A stretch of 15,636 bases of DNA from an uncultured Anaerotruncus sp. (GCF_902490045.1 NZ_CABUCJ010000057.1:1-15636); one strand, 5' to 3'; positions 6,888 through 14,498 are shown, counted from the stretch's first letter. The notes: generated by a model from the letters alone, not told the origin. Made by a program: numbers and translations.

Positions 6888-8040
6888 AGGCTTTCGCGCG
6901 CTTCTTTCGGCGGGCGAGCGCCGCCATCATGACCGCCGCGAAAAAGATCTGGAAGAACGGGTAGAGCCCCATGCCGCCGAGGTCGGCGATCCATCCGAAC
7001 GCGGCCGGCATCAGCAGCGTGGCGACCTGCGAGCTGCCCATCAGAAGGCTGACCGCGCTGCCCGTATCCCCGATCCCGAAGACCTGCGGCACATAGTGGA
7101 TGAAGCAGGGAAAGACCGGCGCGCATCCAAACCCGAGGACCGCCATCGACGCGAGCGCCGCGGTCCTCCCCGGCAGCAGGAACAGGGCGAGCGCGCCCGC
7201 TGTAATGAGGGCCTGGCCGATGTGGATCATCCGCTTGTCGCCCAGCCTGTCGGATACGAACCCGCTCGCGAACCTTCCCACCGTCATCCCGAGGAAGAGG
7301 AAGGTCGTCCCCAGGGCCCCGACGTCGTCCGGCAGCCCCTTCCTGATCGTGATGTAGCTGCTCGCCCAGAGCGCCGACGTGGTTTCGATCGCCGTGTAAC
7401 AGAAGAGCGCCGCAACCATCGCCGGCATGCCCTCCAGCCTGACCGCCTCCCGCATGGGCTTCCTCTTTCCCGAGGCGCGGATTTCAACGGACGGGATCTC
7501 CTTCCACCGGCCGCCGGAAGACAAAAACAGCAGGAGAACGCCGGCCTGGATGAGCGCCAGGACAAGGTAGCCCGTGTTCCACGCGGCGCCCCGCAGCAGG
7601 CAGAGGCTCATGATATAGGGGCCCGCCGTGGCGCCCAGGCTCCACACCATGTTGAGCCAGTTCGCGTATTTGGCCCGCAGGTGCAGCGCCGAAAAGGTAT
7701 TGATCGAGCAGAGGAAAGCGCCCTCGCCCAGCCCGAGCGGGATGCTGCAGATGCAGAGCATCGCGTAGGACCCGCAGTTCGCATATCCAAAGAGCCCCAG
7801 GCATATGAGGGCAAAGCCCACGGACGCGACCTTATGCGTCCCATACCTTCCGACCAGGCGGTCGGTGTAGACGTTGGCGGCGACCCGGCCGGCGGCGATG
7901 ACCATATTCACATAGCCGGCGAGGGAAAGCGCGGCGCCAAAGTCCCTGTGGACGATCGGCCAGGCGGACCCCAGCACCGAGTTTTGAAGTCCCGAGGCGG
8001 CAAATGCGAGGAACAGGACGATCAGGAAATAAAGCGACAT
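6886..8040 (-). CDS. MFS transporter (probable sugar/polyol or related solute permease)
   Basis: The 384-aa protein has about twelve hydrophobic segments in two halves with a basic central loop near residues 185-200 (R-A-S-G-K-R-K-P-M-R-E-A). The MFS A-motif-like signatures are D-R-L-V-G-R-Y-G-T-H-K-V after TM2 and S-D-R-L-G-D-K-R in the second half. The overall form recalls the fucose/hexose:proton symporter-like MFS group, but the substrate is not readable. As the last gene of the minus-strand catabolic set it is the natural candidate for substrate import (or product export). Its ribosome binding site is weak (AAAGTGAG). The 151-base space after the aldolase contains a long imperfect hairpin, so its expression may be uncoupled from the upstream genes. 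Confidence 0.9.
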   Translation of the reverse strand: MSLYFLIVLFLAFAASGLQNSVLGSAWPIVHRDFGAALSLAGYVNMVIAAGRVAANVYTDRLVGRYGTHKVASVGFALICLGLFGYANCGSYAMLCICSIPLGLGEGAFLCSINTFSALHLRAKYANWLNMVWSLGATAGPYIMSLCLLRGAAWNTGYLVLALIQAGVLLLFLSSGGRWKEIPSVEIRASGKRKPMREAVRLEGMPAMVAALFCYTAIETTSALWASSYITIRKGLPDDVGALGTTFLFLGMTVGRFASGFVSDRLGDKRMIHIGQALITAGALALFLLPGRTAALASMAVLGFGCAPVFPCFIHYVPQVFGIGDTGSAVSLLMGSSQVATLLMPAAFGWIADLGGMGLYPFFQIFFAAVMMAALARRKKRAKA

Positions 8041-8098
8041 GTCGTCTCACTTTCAAATCACGTTCGAGTTGTTTGTCATTTCGGACCGGCCGACAGAA

Positions 8099-8156
8099 CT
8101 GCCGCCCCGGAACGGCACACCCGGTTTCTTTCCATGTGCCAGTTCCAAAGCGGCAG
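8099..8156 (-). promoter_or_regulatory. Long imperfect intercistronic hairpin between aldolase and MFS genes
   Basis: On the minus strand CTGCCGC, GGAAC and GGCAC pair in order with GTGCC, GTTCC and GCGGCAG. This gives three helices of 7, 5 and 5 bp separated by a TTT/GGG internal loop and a bulged T, with a 15-base apical loop. It lies about 60 bases before the MFS start. No U-run follows. A role in mRNA processing, stability or differential expression is plausible but unproven. The rest of the gap (8041-8191) holds no supported gene. Confidence 0.4.
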
Positions 8157-8191
8157 CCGTTTTCCCCCGGCTTCACCGGGAGGCCGTGTTT

Positions 8192-9064
8192 TCAGATATC
8201 CAGCGGAAGCGTTCCGAAGATTCTCATCTGCTCTTTGACGGCGGCTTTGCACGCCTCATGCGCGGCGTTGATCAGCTCGATATAATGGATTTTGCCGTTG
8301 AACTCCTTCAGCTTTGCATCGATCGCGCCGGACGCCGCAAGGGAAAGGCCGGTAAAGAAGTTGATCTTGTTGATGCCGTGCTCGATCGCCGCGCGGAATT
8401 CCGATTCGGGAAGTCCCGAACCGCCATGCAGGACGAGGGGGATTTTGACGAGCTCCCGGATCTGGTCCAGCCGCTGCGTGTCGATCTTTGGGGTCCCCTT
8501 GAAGAGGCCGTGCACCGTGCCGACGGCGACGGCGAGGGCGTCCACGCCCGTCTCCTCGACAAACCGCTTCGCATCCTCCGGCCTGGTGTACTTGGAGGTG
8601 TCCACGTCGCTGGCCTCCAACTCTCCGCCCTCGGGGCTGCCCACGTGGCCGATTTCGGCTTCAACGCTCACGCCGCAGCTGTGGGCGATTTTGACGAGTT
8701 CTTTCGTGATGGCCATATTCTCCTCCATTGGGAGCGCCGAGCCGTCAAACATGATCGACGTGCATCCGCCGTGGATGGCCCTGACGCAGCAGGCGAAGCT
8801 GTTGCCGTGGTCCAGATGCAGGCAGACGGGAACCGTCGCCCTCTGGCAGCGGTCGAGCAGCCGGTTGAAGTAAAAGCTCATCTGCCGCCCGTCCCTGTCG
8901 TCGGCAAAGAAGTTGGGAACCATCAGGATGACCGGGAGCCCCTCCTCCTCCGCTGCGGCGACAATGGCCTCCGTGAAATTGTCGTCCAGCGTGTCGAACG
9001 CGCCCACCGCGTACTTTTTCTCAACGCTCTCCTTCAGGATTTCCGTTAACGTAACCAGTCCCAT
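8192..9064 (-). CDS. Class II (zinc-dependent) ketose-bisphosphate-type aldolase
   Basis: The 290-aa protein belongs to the FbaA/GatY/KbaY/IolJ family, which cleaves phosphorylated ketoses to dihydroxyacetone phosphate plus an aldehyde. Visible are N-terminal Y-A-V-G-A-F, L-H-L-D85-H86-G (catalytic Asp and zinc His), S-I-M-F-D-G-S, V-E-A-E-I-G-H-V-G, A-V-G-T-V-H185-G and V-L-H213-G-G-S-G-L-P (further zinc histidines), and I-N-K-I-N-F-F-T. The usual I-N in N-I-D-T-D near the phosphate site is replaced by N-F-F-T, so specificity may differ from standard FBP aldolase. AGGAGG lies eight bases before the ATG. Its place after a PfkB kinase and ALDH suggests it splits the phosphorylated ketose made by the kinase and that the ALDH consumes the released aldehyde. 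Confidence 0.92.
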   Translation of the reverse strand: MGLVTLTEILKESVEKKYAVGAFDTLDDNFTEAIVAAAEEEGLPVILMVPNFFADDRDGRQMSFYFNRLLDRCQRATVPVCLHLDHGNSFACCVRAIHGGCTSIMFDGSALPMEENMAITKELVKIAHSCGVSVEAEIGHVGSPEGGELEASDVDTSKYTRPEDAKRFVEETGVDALAVAVGTVHGLFKGTPKIDTQRLDQIRELVKIPLVLHGGSGLPESEFRAAIEHGINKINFFTGLSLAASGAIDAKLKEFNGKIHYIELINAAHEACKAAVKEQMRIFGTLPLDI

Positions 9065-9084
9065 ATCGATAGCCTCCTGTTATT

Positions 9085-9219
9085 TCATAAAACCATTTTT
9101 GCGCCATACGCCCGGTACCTGTCCGCCGCCCGCATCTGGTATACGCGCCTTCCGTAGTCGCGGACCAGCCGCTTTGCTTCTTTACCGCCTCAAACATGTA
9201 CGGGGATTTCCCCGGTCAT
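9085..9219 (-). other. Possible broken small ORF between ALDH and aldolase genes
   Basis: On the minus strand an ATG at 9219 overlaps the ALDH stop (ATGA) but meets TGA after nine codons. The same frame then stays open for 34 codons to TGA at 9087-9085, with a protein-like helical composition (EAKRLVRDYGRRVYQMRAAD). A one-base deletion would instead join it to another ATG at 9199-9197 (MFEAVK) and give a 37-aa peptide. No good ribosome binding site is seen. It may be decayed remnant, a sequencing error in a small gene, or chance. Confidence 0.2.
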
Positions 9220-10664
9220 TTCCTCTCGTTGAACGCGTACCGGAACACGATCGACTTGAGCTGCGTCACCTCGTCCATGACCCGGGAGAGGGATTCGCGG
9301 CTGTTGCCGCTCATCTTTTTGCCGCCGCCGAACGGAAGCTCCGCCGCGCGGAAGTTGCCCGAGCCGTTGATGGCGATGTGGCCGGTTTTCAGCCTCTTGG
9401 CGACCTGGATGCAGGTGTAGATGTTCCGGGAGAAGAGCCCGCCGCCGAGCCCGTAATGCGAGCTGTTGGCGATCTCGACCGCTTCGTCGACCGTGTCAAA
9501 GCCGATCACCGGCCACACGGGTCCGAACACCTCCATGTCGCGCGCGATGTCCGTGTCGGGCGACACGTCGGCGAGGATGGTGGGCTCGTAGAACGCACCG
9601 TTGCGCCTGCCGCCGCGCACAATCCTGGCGCCCTGCGCGACCGTCAGGTTGACCTGCTCCTCCACCTGTCTGGCGGCCCTCTCCGAGATCATCGGGCCCA
9701 TGTTGACCTTCGGGTCCATCGGGTCGCCGATCACAAGTTTATCCAGCTCGGCGCTGAGCCTCCGGATGAACTCCTCCTTCAGGGAGTTGTGGATCAGGAA
9801 CCGCTTGGAGCCTGTGCAGCACTGGCGGTTGTTCCTCGCCTGGTCCTCCGCCTCCTTGACCACAAGGTCCATGTCGGCGTCCTCGAACACGATGAAGGGG
9901 TCGTTGCCGCCGAGCTCGAACTTGTAATCGGTGAGGTGCTTCGCCGCCGTCGCCGCGATGCTGAGACCGGCGTCCGTGCTCCCGGTGAAGTTGACGCACG
10001 CAATCCGCGGGTCGTCGACGAGGCAGTCCCCCACGACGGAGCCCCTGCCGGTCAGGCACTGCGCCACGCCCGCGGGAAGGCCCGCCTCGTGGAGCATCTC
10101 ATGGAGCGCGAGAAGCGTCATCGGGTCATAGGAGGGCGCCTTGACCACGATCGTGTTGCCCGCGGCAAGCGCCGCGGCCGTCTTGAACGCCCAGATGGCG
10201 GGCGGGAAGTTGTAGGGGATGATGCAGGCGAGCGTGCCGAGCGGCTCGTGGATCGTGATCTGGAGGTCGTCGTCGTATCCCGGCTCCGTGCCGATCGGCA
10301 TGGTCGATCCGTAGTAGTGCATCGCGACGTCGCACGCGCCGCGGTATACATACGCCACGGAGTCGAGCTCCCACACGGCTTCCTTCATGTACGGCTTGCC
10401 GGCTTCCCGGGCGAGGATCTCGCCCAGCTCGAGCCTTCTCTCCATCACCAGGTCGGCAAACCTGCGGAGGATGGCGCAGCGTTCCCTGACCGGAAGCGCC
10501 GCCCAGGCCTCCTGCGCGGCAACCGCGCCGTCAACCGCCCTTTTGATGTCCTCCGCCGTGGCGGAGGGGACCGTGTCGATCACCTGCAGCGTCGCGGGGT
10601 TGACCACGTTTTGCGTCCTGCCGTCGGAAGCGTCTGCCTTCTGACCGTTGATAATCATTTTCAT
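9216..10664 (-). CDS. NAD(P)-dependent aldehyde dehydrogenase (ALDH 1)
   Basis: The 482-aa enzyme oxidises an aldehyde to a carboxylic acid. The ALDH landmarks are Y-N152-F-P with W four residues on, V-V-K-A, V-N-F-T-G-S-T (cofactor loop), F-E250-L-G-G-N-D-P (general base) and R-Q-C-C283-T-G-S-K-R (the second Cys is the nucleophile; R280 replaces the usual Gly of GQxC). E-V-F-G-P-V and L-P-F-G-G-G-K-K-M-S-G-N-S-R-E follow near the C terminus. GGNDP is not the commonest ALDH sequence and is shared with the paralogue at 13041. I chose the ATG at 10664-10662: AAGGAG is nine bases upstream and the start then aligns with the paralogue (MKM); the ATG at 10670 is only three bases from the AAGGAG. 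It begins 15 bases after the kinase stop, so it is translated in one operon with the kinase. Confidence 0.93.
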   Translation of the reverse strand: MKMIINGQKADASDGRTQNVVNPATLQVIDTVPSATAEDIKRAVDGAVAAQEAWAALPVRERCAILRRFADLVMERRLELGEILAREAGKPYMKEAVWELDSVAYVYRGACDVAMHYYGSTMPIGTEPGYDDDLQITIHEPLGTLACIIPYNFPPAIWAFKTAAALAAGNTIVVKAPSYDPMTLLALHEMLHEAGLPAGVAQCLTGRGSVVGDCLVDDPRIACVNFTGSTDAGLSIAATAAKHLTDYKFELGGNDPFIVFEDADMDLVVKEAEDQARNNRQCCTGSKRFLIHNSLKEEFIRRLSAELDKLVIGDPMDPKVNMGPMISERAARQVEEQVNLTVAQGARIVRGGRRNGAFYEPTILADVSPDTDIARDMEVFGPVWPVIGFDTVDEAVEIANSSHYGLGGGLFSRNIYTCIQVAKRLKTGHIAINGSGNFRAAELPFGGGKKMSGNSRESLSRVMDEVTQLKSIVFRYAFNERK

Positions 10665-10679
10665 AGCCATAATCTCCTT

Positions 10680-11621
10680 CTATTTTCTGTGGGCGTCCAG
10701 ATAATCCTGGACCTGCTGCTTGCTCTTGATCGCGCCGCTCGCGCCATACTGGCTGATCGCGATCGCCGACGCGGCGGACCCGAAATAGAGCGCTTCCTCC
10801 ATGCTTTTCCCGTCCACGATCCCCGTGATGAAGCCGGCCACAAAGTTGTCCCCGGCCCCCAGCGTGTCGACCACCCGGTCCGCGATCGTGCCGACGCGGT
10901 ACGTCCTGCCCTCCGAGCTTGCGAAGACGCCCTGTGCTCCCATCTTCAGGACGACCGTCCCGACGCCCCGCCGGTGAAATTCGTCCGCGATCTCCTCGGG
11001 AGAATCCTTTCCCGTGAAGTAGGACGCCTCGTGGTAGCTCGGCACCAGGTAATCCAGATGCTTCATCGCGCCCGCGATATCCTCCAGGGACATCTGCGAC
11101 TGGTCAAGGACCATGTCCGCCATCGTCAGCGCCCCCGCTTCCTTCGCCCTGGACAGCAGCGCCGTCAAATCCGAGTCGGTCTGGCCCCTGCTCCAGAAGA
11201 GGCTCGCGACGGAAACCAGCCTGGCGCCCGTAAAATCGATGTCGAACACGTCCGTGCTGTAGCGCATGTTTCCCGCCGCGCCGTCCCGGAGGGTCATGCA
11301 CCCGTGCTCGCCGTCGGCCCCGACGGTGACGACGGTCGCCGTCGTGCGGTGCTCCTTGTCCCGGACGACGCCGTCCGTCGGGATGCCGCAGCCCCTGATC
11401 AGGCTCAGGAAGGCGCTGCCCAGCGCGTCGTCGCCGATCGCCGTGTAGAGCTTTACGTCGTTGCCCATGGCCGCCAGCCCGACGGCCTCGTTGACCGCGT
11501 CCCCGCCCAAGTACATGTCGATGCTTTCGGAAAACTGCGTCATGCCGTCGGGCGTCCTGTCCGGGCCGTTCTTTACGATGATGTCGACAACCGCGTTGCC
11601 GACGCAGATGACTTTATTCAT
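10680..11621 (-). CDS. PfkB-family carbohydrate kinase
   Basis: The 313-aa protein is a ribokinase-like sugar kinase. It has Y-L-G39-G40-D-A-V-N44-E-A-V-G-L-A-A-M-G (first PfkB signature, sugar binding), I-G-D-D-A-L-G, and V-D-T-L-G-A-G-D258-N-F-V-A-G-F (second signature with the anion hole and catalytic base Asp258). The length is normal. Family members phosphorylate fructose, tagatose 6-P, 2-keto-3-deoxygluconate, 5-dehydro-2-deoxygluconate and others; the exact substrate cannot be read here. The ATG at 11621 (MNKVICVGN) has GGGGAGG about eight bases upstream and starts directly with the first beta strand; an ATG seven codons earlier would swallow that site. Lying between a sorbitol-dehydrogenase-like gene and ALDH/aldolase genes, it probably phosphorylates the ketose made by the dehydrogenase. 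Confidence 0.92.
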   Translation of the reverse strand: MNKVICVGNAVVDIIVKNGPDRTPDGMTQFSESIDMYLGGDAVNEAVGLAAMGNDVKLYTAIGDDALGSAFLSLIRGCGIPTDGVVRDKEHRTTATVVTVGADGEHGCMTLRDGAAGNMRYSTDVFDIDFTGARLVSVASLFWSRGQTDSDLTALLSRAKEAGALTMADMVLDQSQMSLEDIAGAMKHLDYLVPSYHEASYFTGKDSPEEIADEFHRRGVGTVVLKMGAQGVFASSEGRTYRVGTIADRVVDTLGAGDNFVAGFITGIVDGKSMEEALYFGSAASAIAISQYGASGAIKSKQQVQDYLDAHRK

Positions 11622-11659
11622 GAGGCGGCCTCCCCTGTACAATCAATTTGAGCGGAGAG

Positions 11660-11676
11660 GCCGGACGCCGTCCGGC
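11660..11676 (-). other. Intercistronic hairpin between zinc dehydrogenase 1 and kinase genes
   Basis: GCCGGAC (11660-11666), loop GCC and GTCCGGC (11670-11676) form a perfect 7-bp stem in the 78-base gap. No T-run follows on the minus strand, so it is more likely an mRNA stability or processing element than a terminator. Confidence 0.4.
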
Positions 11677-11699
11677 TTCCCCTGATTCGCGGCTCCCAG

Positions 11700-12740
11700 T
11701 CAGTCTTCGCTGATCCTGAGCACCGCCTTGACCATCGACTGCCTCTTGCTGATGCAGTCCTCGAACGCCTCCATCGCGTCGTCGAGCGGATAGACCCTGG
11801 AGACGATGTCCTTCACGTTGATCCGGCCGGCCGCGATCGCTTCGACGCAGGTGGGGTAGATGTTGCGGTAGCGGAAGTTGGTCATGAGCGTGAGCTCCTT
11901 GTCGCACATCTTCTGGAGGTTGAGCGACGTCTCGCCGACCACGTTGCCGACCTGCATGATGACGCCGCCCTTTTTGCAGATATAGATTGCGGCCTCCGCC
12001 GTATAGCGGCTGCCCGCCGTCTCGAACACATAGTCGGGGCCGATGCCGTCGTAATACTTGAGCACTTCGGCGACAGAGTCCTTATCGGTGGTGTTGATCA
12101 CGCGCGTCGCGCCCACCTCGAGGGCCTTTTCCAGCCGGATGTCGTAAAGGTCTACGGCGGTGATGTCCGTGACCCCGGCCGCCTTGAGGGACATGATCGT
12201 GACAAGGCCGATGCAGCCGGTCCCGAGCACGACCGCCGAATCCCCCACGTGGATGCCCGAACGGACGACCGCGTTCATGCCGACCGCGAGCGGTTCCACC
12301 AGGGCGCCCTCCATCGTCGACACGTTGTCCGGAAGCTTGAAGCAGAGCTCCGCGGGATGCGTGATGTATTCCCGCATCGCGCCCTTTGTGCGCGGGGCTG
12401 AAAGGAACTCCATCTCCCTGCAGAGGTTGTATTTGCCCTTTCTGCACCACTCGCACTTGCCGCAGAAGGTTCCCGGCTCCACGCAGACCCGGTCCCCGAC
12501 CTTGAGGTCCCTGACGCCGTCGGCCACCTCCACCACCGTGCCCGCGAACTCGTGCCCGAGGATAAAGGGATAGACGTCCGGGAATTCGGGCTCCCCAAAG
12601 GAATAGAAGTGAACGTCGGAACCGCACACGCCGCAATAGCCCACCTTGACCTTCACATATCCGGGCTTCATCTCCGGCATGGGGGTGTCCATGATCTCGA
12701 TTTTCCGGTTCTCCATGACCGCCGCTGCTTTGTTGACCAT
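11700..12740 (-). CDS. Zinc-dependent polyol (sorbitol-type) dehydrogenase, MDR family
   Basis: The 346-aa medium-chain dehydrogenase resembles sorbitol/xylitol dehydrogenases, which oxidise a polyol to a ketose with NAD+. The catalytic zinc ligands are C39 in C-G-V-C-G-S-D-V-H, H63 and E64 in L-G-H-E-F-A-G. Structural zinc ligands are C93, C96, C99 and C107 (E-P-G-T-F-C-G-K-C-E-W-C, then Y-N-L-C). S41 and H44 fit the normal proton relay. L-V-E-P-L-A-V-G and the nucleotide motif G-T-G-C-I-G-L follow. Sugar specificity cannot be told; threonine-dehydrogenase-like or sugar 1-dehydrogenase roles are also possible. It is the first gene of the minus-strand set, about 60 bases after its predicted promoter start, with a modest AAAGGGA ribosome binding site. 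It probably carries out the first oxidation of the pathway. Confidence 0.93.
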   Translation of the reverse strand: MVNKAAAVMENRKIEIMDTPMPEMKPGYVKVKVGYCGVCGSDVHFYSFGEPEFPDVYPFILGHEFAGTVVEVADGVRDLKVGDRVCVEPGTFCGKCEWCRKGKYNLCREMEFLSAPRTKGAMREYITHPAELCFKLPDNVSTMEGALVEPLAVGMNAVVRSGIHVGDSAVVLGTGCIGLVTIMSLKAAGVTDITAVDLYDIRLEKALEVGATRVINTTDKDSVAEVLKYYDGIGPDYVFETAGSRYTAEAAIYICKKGGVIMQVGNVVGETSLNLQKMCDKELTLMTNFRYRNIYPTCVEAIAAGRINVKDIVSRVYPLDDAMEAFEDCISKRQSMVKAVLRISED

Positions 12741-12805
12741 CGTATCGTCCCTTTCTTTTTTATTTATTTTAAGTATAATAATAAATGCAATAATCTTCTG
12801 CTATA

Positions 12806-12833
12806 ACTATACCAAAGAAACACCAAATGTCAA
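12806..12833 (-). promoter_or_regulatory. Promoter of the minus-strand catabolic set
   Basis: On the minus strand a perfect TTGACA (12833-12828) is followed after 16 bases by TATAGT (12811-12806), in a markedly AT-rich stretch. The predicted start is about 12799, with a leader of some 60 bases. Confidence 0.8.
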
Positions 12834-12942
12834 TATGCCGAGAATTTAATTTTTTCAAAACCCTTTTCCCTTGAAATTGGAATAATTCTAAAAATGTCCG
12901 ATTTTACGCTTGATTTTAGCAAAACAAAATATTTCTCAACTC

Positions 12943-12971
12943 TTGATTTTCCAGCTTGGTCCTGCTATAAT
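12943..12971 (+). promoter_or_regulatory. Promoter of the plus-strand ALDH 2-dehydrogenase 2 pair
   Basis: TTGATT (12943-12948), a 17-base spacer and a perfect TATAAT (12966-12971), preceded by TG one base upstream (extended -10). The predicted start is about 12978, inside an inverted repeat. The -35 boxes of the divergent promoters are about 110 bases apart. The whole 12741-13040 interval is AT-rich and contains no gene that I can support. Confidence 0.82.
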
Positions 12972-12986
12972 TGTGAAAACAATTAT
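12967..12986. promoter_or_regulatory. Candidate operator: perfect 8-4-8 inverted repeat
   Basis: ATAATTGT (12967-12974), spacer GAAA and ACAATTAT (12979-12986) form a perfect inverted repeat that covers five bases of the -10 box and the predicted start point. This is the classic place for a repressor site. The central TTGT-N4-ACAA core would fit a dimeric repressor, but I cannot assign the family. No second perfect copy is visible near the minus promoter. Confidence 0.55.
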
Positions 12987-13003
12987 TTATTTTATATTTA
13001 TTA

Positions 13004-13018
13004 TTAATATAATATTAA
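13004..13018. repeat. AT-only 7-1-7 inverted repeat in the ALDH 2 leader
   Basis: TTAATAT and ATATTAA flank a single A, just before the GAAAAGGAG ribosome binding site. The stretch is almost pure A+T, so a chance palindrome is quite likely; a second operator half or a leader structure is possible. Confidence 0.3.
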
Positions 13019-13040
13019 TTGAGAAAAGGAGCGCGAAACC

Positions 13041-14495
13041 ATGAAAATGCTGATCAGCGGAAACTGGGTGGACGCCGCCAACCGGGCGACCATCGACGTC
13101 ACCAACCCCTATGACGGAAAGCTGCTTGAGACGGTCCCGAACGCCGCCAGGGAGGACGTCGACCGCGCCATCGCCGACGCCGTCGCGGCCCAGAAGCAGT
13201 GGAACCGGGTCATCGTCCGCGAGCGCGCGAAAATCCTGCGCAGGTACCTGGAGCTTCTCACGGAGCACCGGGACGAGCTCGCCAGGACCCTCACGCTCGA
13301 AACGGGCAAGCCGGTCTTCGACTCCTACGGCGAGATCGACTCCGTCTACATGACGTTTGAAAGCTCCATCGAGATCGTCAAGCACCATTACGGGAAGACG
13401 ATGCCCATGGGCATCGAGGGCGGCTACGACGACGACCTGCAGGTGACGGTGCACGAGCCGCTCGGCGTCATCGCCTGCATCGTCCCCTTCAATTTCCCGG
13501 CCGCCCTGTGGGCGTTCAAGGCGGGCCCGGCGCTGATGGCGGGCAACGCCATCGTCGTAAAGCCCGCGACCTCCAACCCGCTCACCGTCTTAAAGCTCAT
13601 GGGGCTTTTGGTTGAGGCGGGCGTCACGCCGGGCGCCGTACAGTGCGTCACCGGCCGCGGCTCCACCGTCGGCAACTGGATTTCCGACAACCCCGGCATC
13701 GCCCAGCTCAACCTTACGGGCGGCGTGGAGGCGGGCAGGGAGATCGCCCGGCATGCCGCCGAAAACCTCACCGCCTATAAATTCGAGCTCGGCGGCAACG
13801 ATCCCCTGATCATCTGCGCGGACTGCGATATGGACCTGGCCGTCAACGAGGCGGGCGACAAGACGAGGAACGCGGGCCAGTGCTGCTCGGGCGCCAAGAG
13901 GTTCATCGTCCACGAGTCGGTCAAGGACGAATTTGTCAGCCGGCTGATCGAGGAGCGCCTGAAAACGGTGAAGGAGGGCGACCTGATGGACCTTCGCACC
14001 GACTTCGGCGTGCTGATCAGCGAGGGCGCCGCCAGGGAGGTCGAAGAGCAGGTGCGGCACACCATCGACCAGGGCGCCAAGCTGGTGTACGGCGGCGTCA
14101 GGAGGGGCGCGTACTACATGCCCACGGTGCTCGACAACTGCACGAGGGATATGGACATCTGCAAAAACATGGAGATCTTCGGACCGGTCTTCCCCATCTT
14201 CACCTTCAAAACGCTGGACGAGGCGATCGAGATCGCGGAAGCCTCCGACTACGGCCTCAGCTCGGGCGTCATCACAAACGACTTCCAGGACGCCATGAAG
14301 GTGGCCGCGAGCCTGAAAACGGGCATGGTCGCCGTCAACGGTTCCGGCGGGTTCCGCGCGCAGGAGCTTCCCTTCGGCGGCGGCAAGAAGATGAGCGGGA
14401 ACAGCCGCGAATGCATGTCCTCCGTCCTCGAAGAGGTGACGCAGGAGAAGTCGATCATTTTCAGGTACGCCATGAAGAAATACCACGAAACCTGA
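13041..14495 (+). CDS. NAD(P)-dependent aldehyde dehydrogenase (ALDH 2)
   Basis: The 484-aa enzyme is a paralogue of ALDH 1 along its whole length and shares unusual strings such as G-Y-D-D-D-L-Q, E-L-G-G-N-D-P and G-G-G-K-K-M-S-G-N-S-R-E. Key residues are N151 (F-N-F-P), E249, and C282 in N-A-G-Q-C-C-S-G-A-K-R. The cofactor loop reads L-N-L-T-G-G where ALDH 1 has V-N-F-T-G-S, that is, Phe to Leu and Ser to Gly. GAAAAGGAG precedes the ATG at 13041 with normal spacing. It is the first gene of the plus-strand unit with a well-formed promoter and an operator-like repeat. It probably oxidises a related aldehyde, or works under different conditions from ALDH 1; the substrate is unknown. Confidence 0.93.
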   Translation: MKMLISGNWVDAANRATIDVTNPYDGKLLETVPNAAREDVDRAIADAVAAQKQWNRVIVRERAKILRRYLELLTEHRDELARTLTLETGKPVFDSYGEIDSVYMTFESSIEIVKHHYGKTMPMGIEGGYDDDLQVTVHEPLGVIACIVPFNFPAALWAFKAGPALMAGNAIVVKPATSNPLTVLKLMGLLVEAGVTPGAVQCVTGRGSTVGNWISDNPGIAQLNLTGGVEAGREIARHAAENLTAYKFELGGNDPLIICADCDMDLAVNEAGDKTRNAGQCCSGAKRFIVHESVKDEFVSRLIEERLKTVKEGDLMDLRTDFGVLISEGAAREVEEQVRHTIDQGAKLVYGGVRRGAYYMPTVLDNCTRDMDICKNMEIFGPVFPIFTFKTLDEAIEIAEASDYGLSSGVITNDFQDAMKVAASLKTGMVAVNGSGGFRAQELPFGGGKKMSGNSRECMSSVLEEVTQEKSIIFRYAMKKYHET

Positions 14496-14498
14496 CTG

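Noticed and set aside
8103..8140. A 19-codon minus-strand mini-ORF (MERNRVCRSG...) between aldolase and MFS genes
   Set aside because: It has no ribosome binding site, its composition is not protein-like, and it lies within the long hairpin.
8913..11651. A 912-codon open frame on the plus strand
   Set aside because: It runs antisense through ALDH 1 and the kinase, is rich in Arg, His, Asp and Val as typical for GC-rich antisense frames, and shows no domain. The minus-strand genes have full family signatures and ribosome binding sites.
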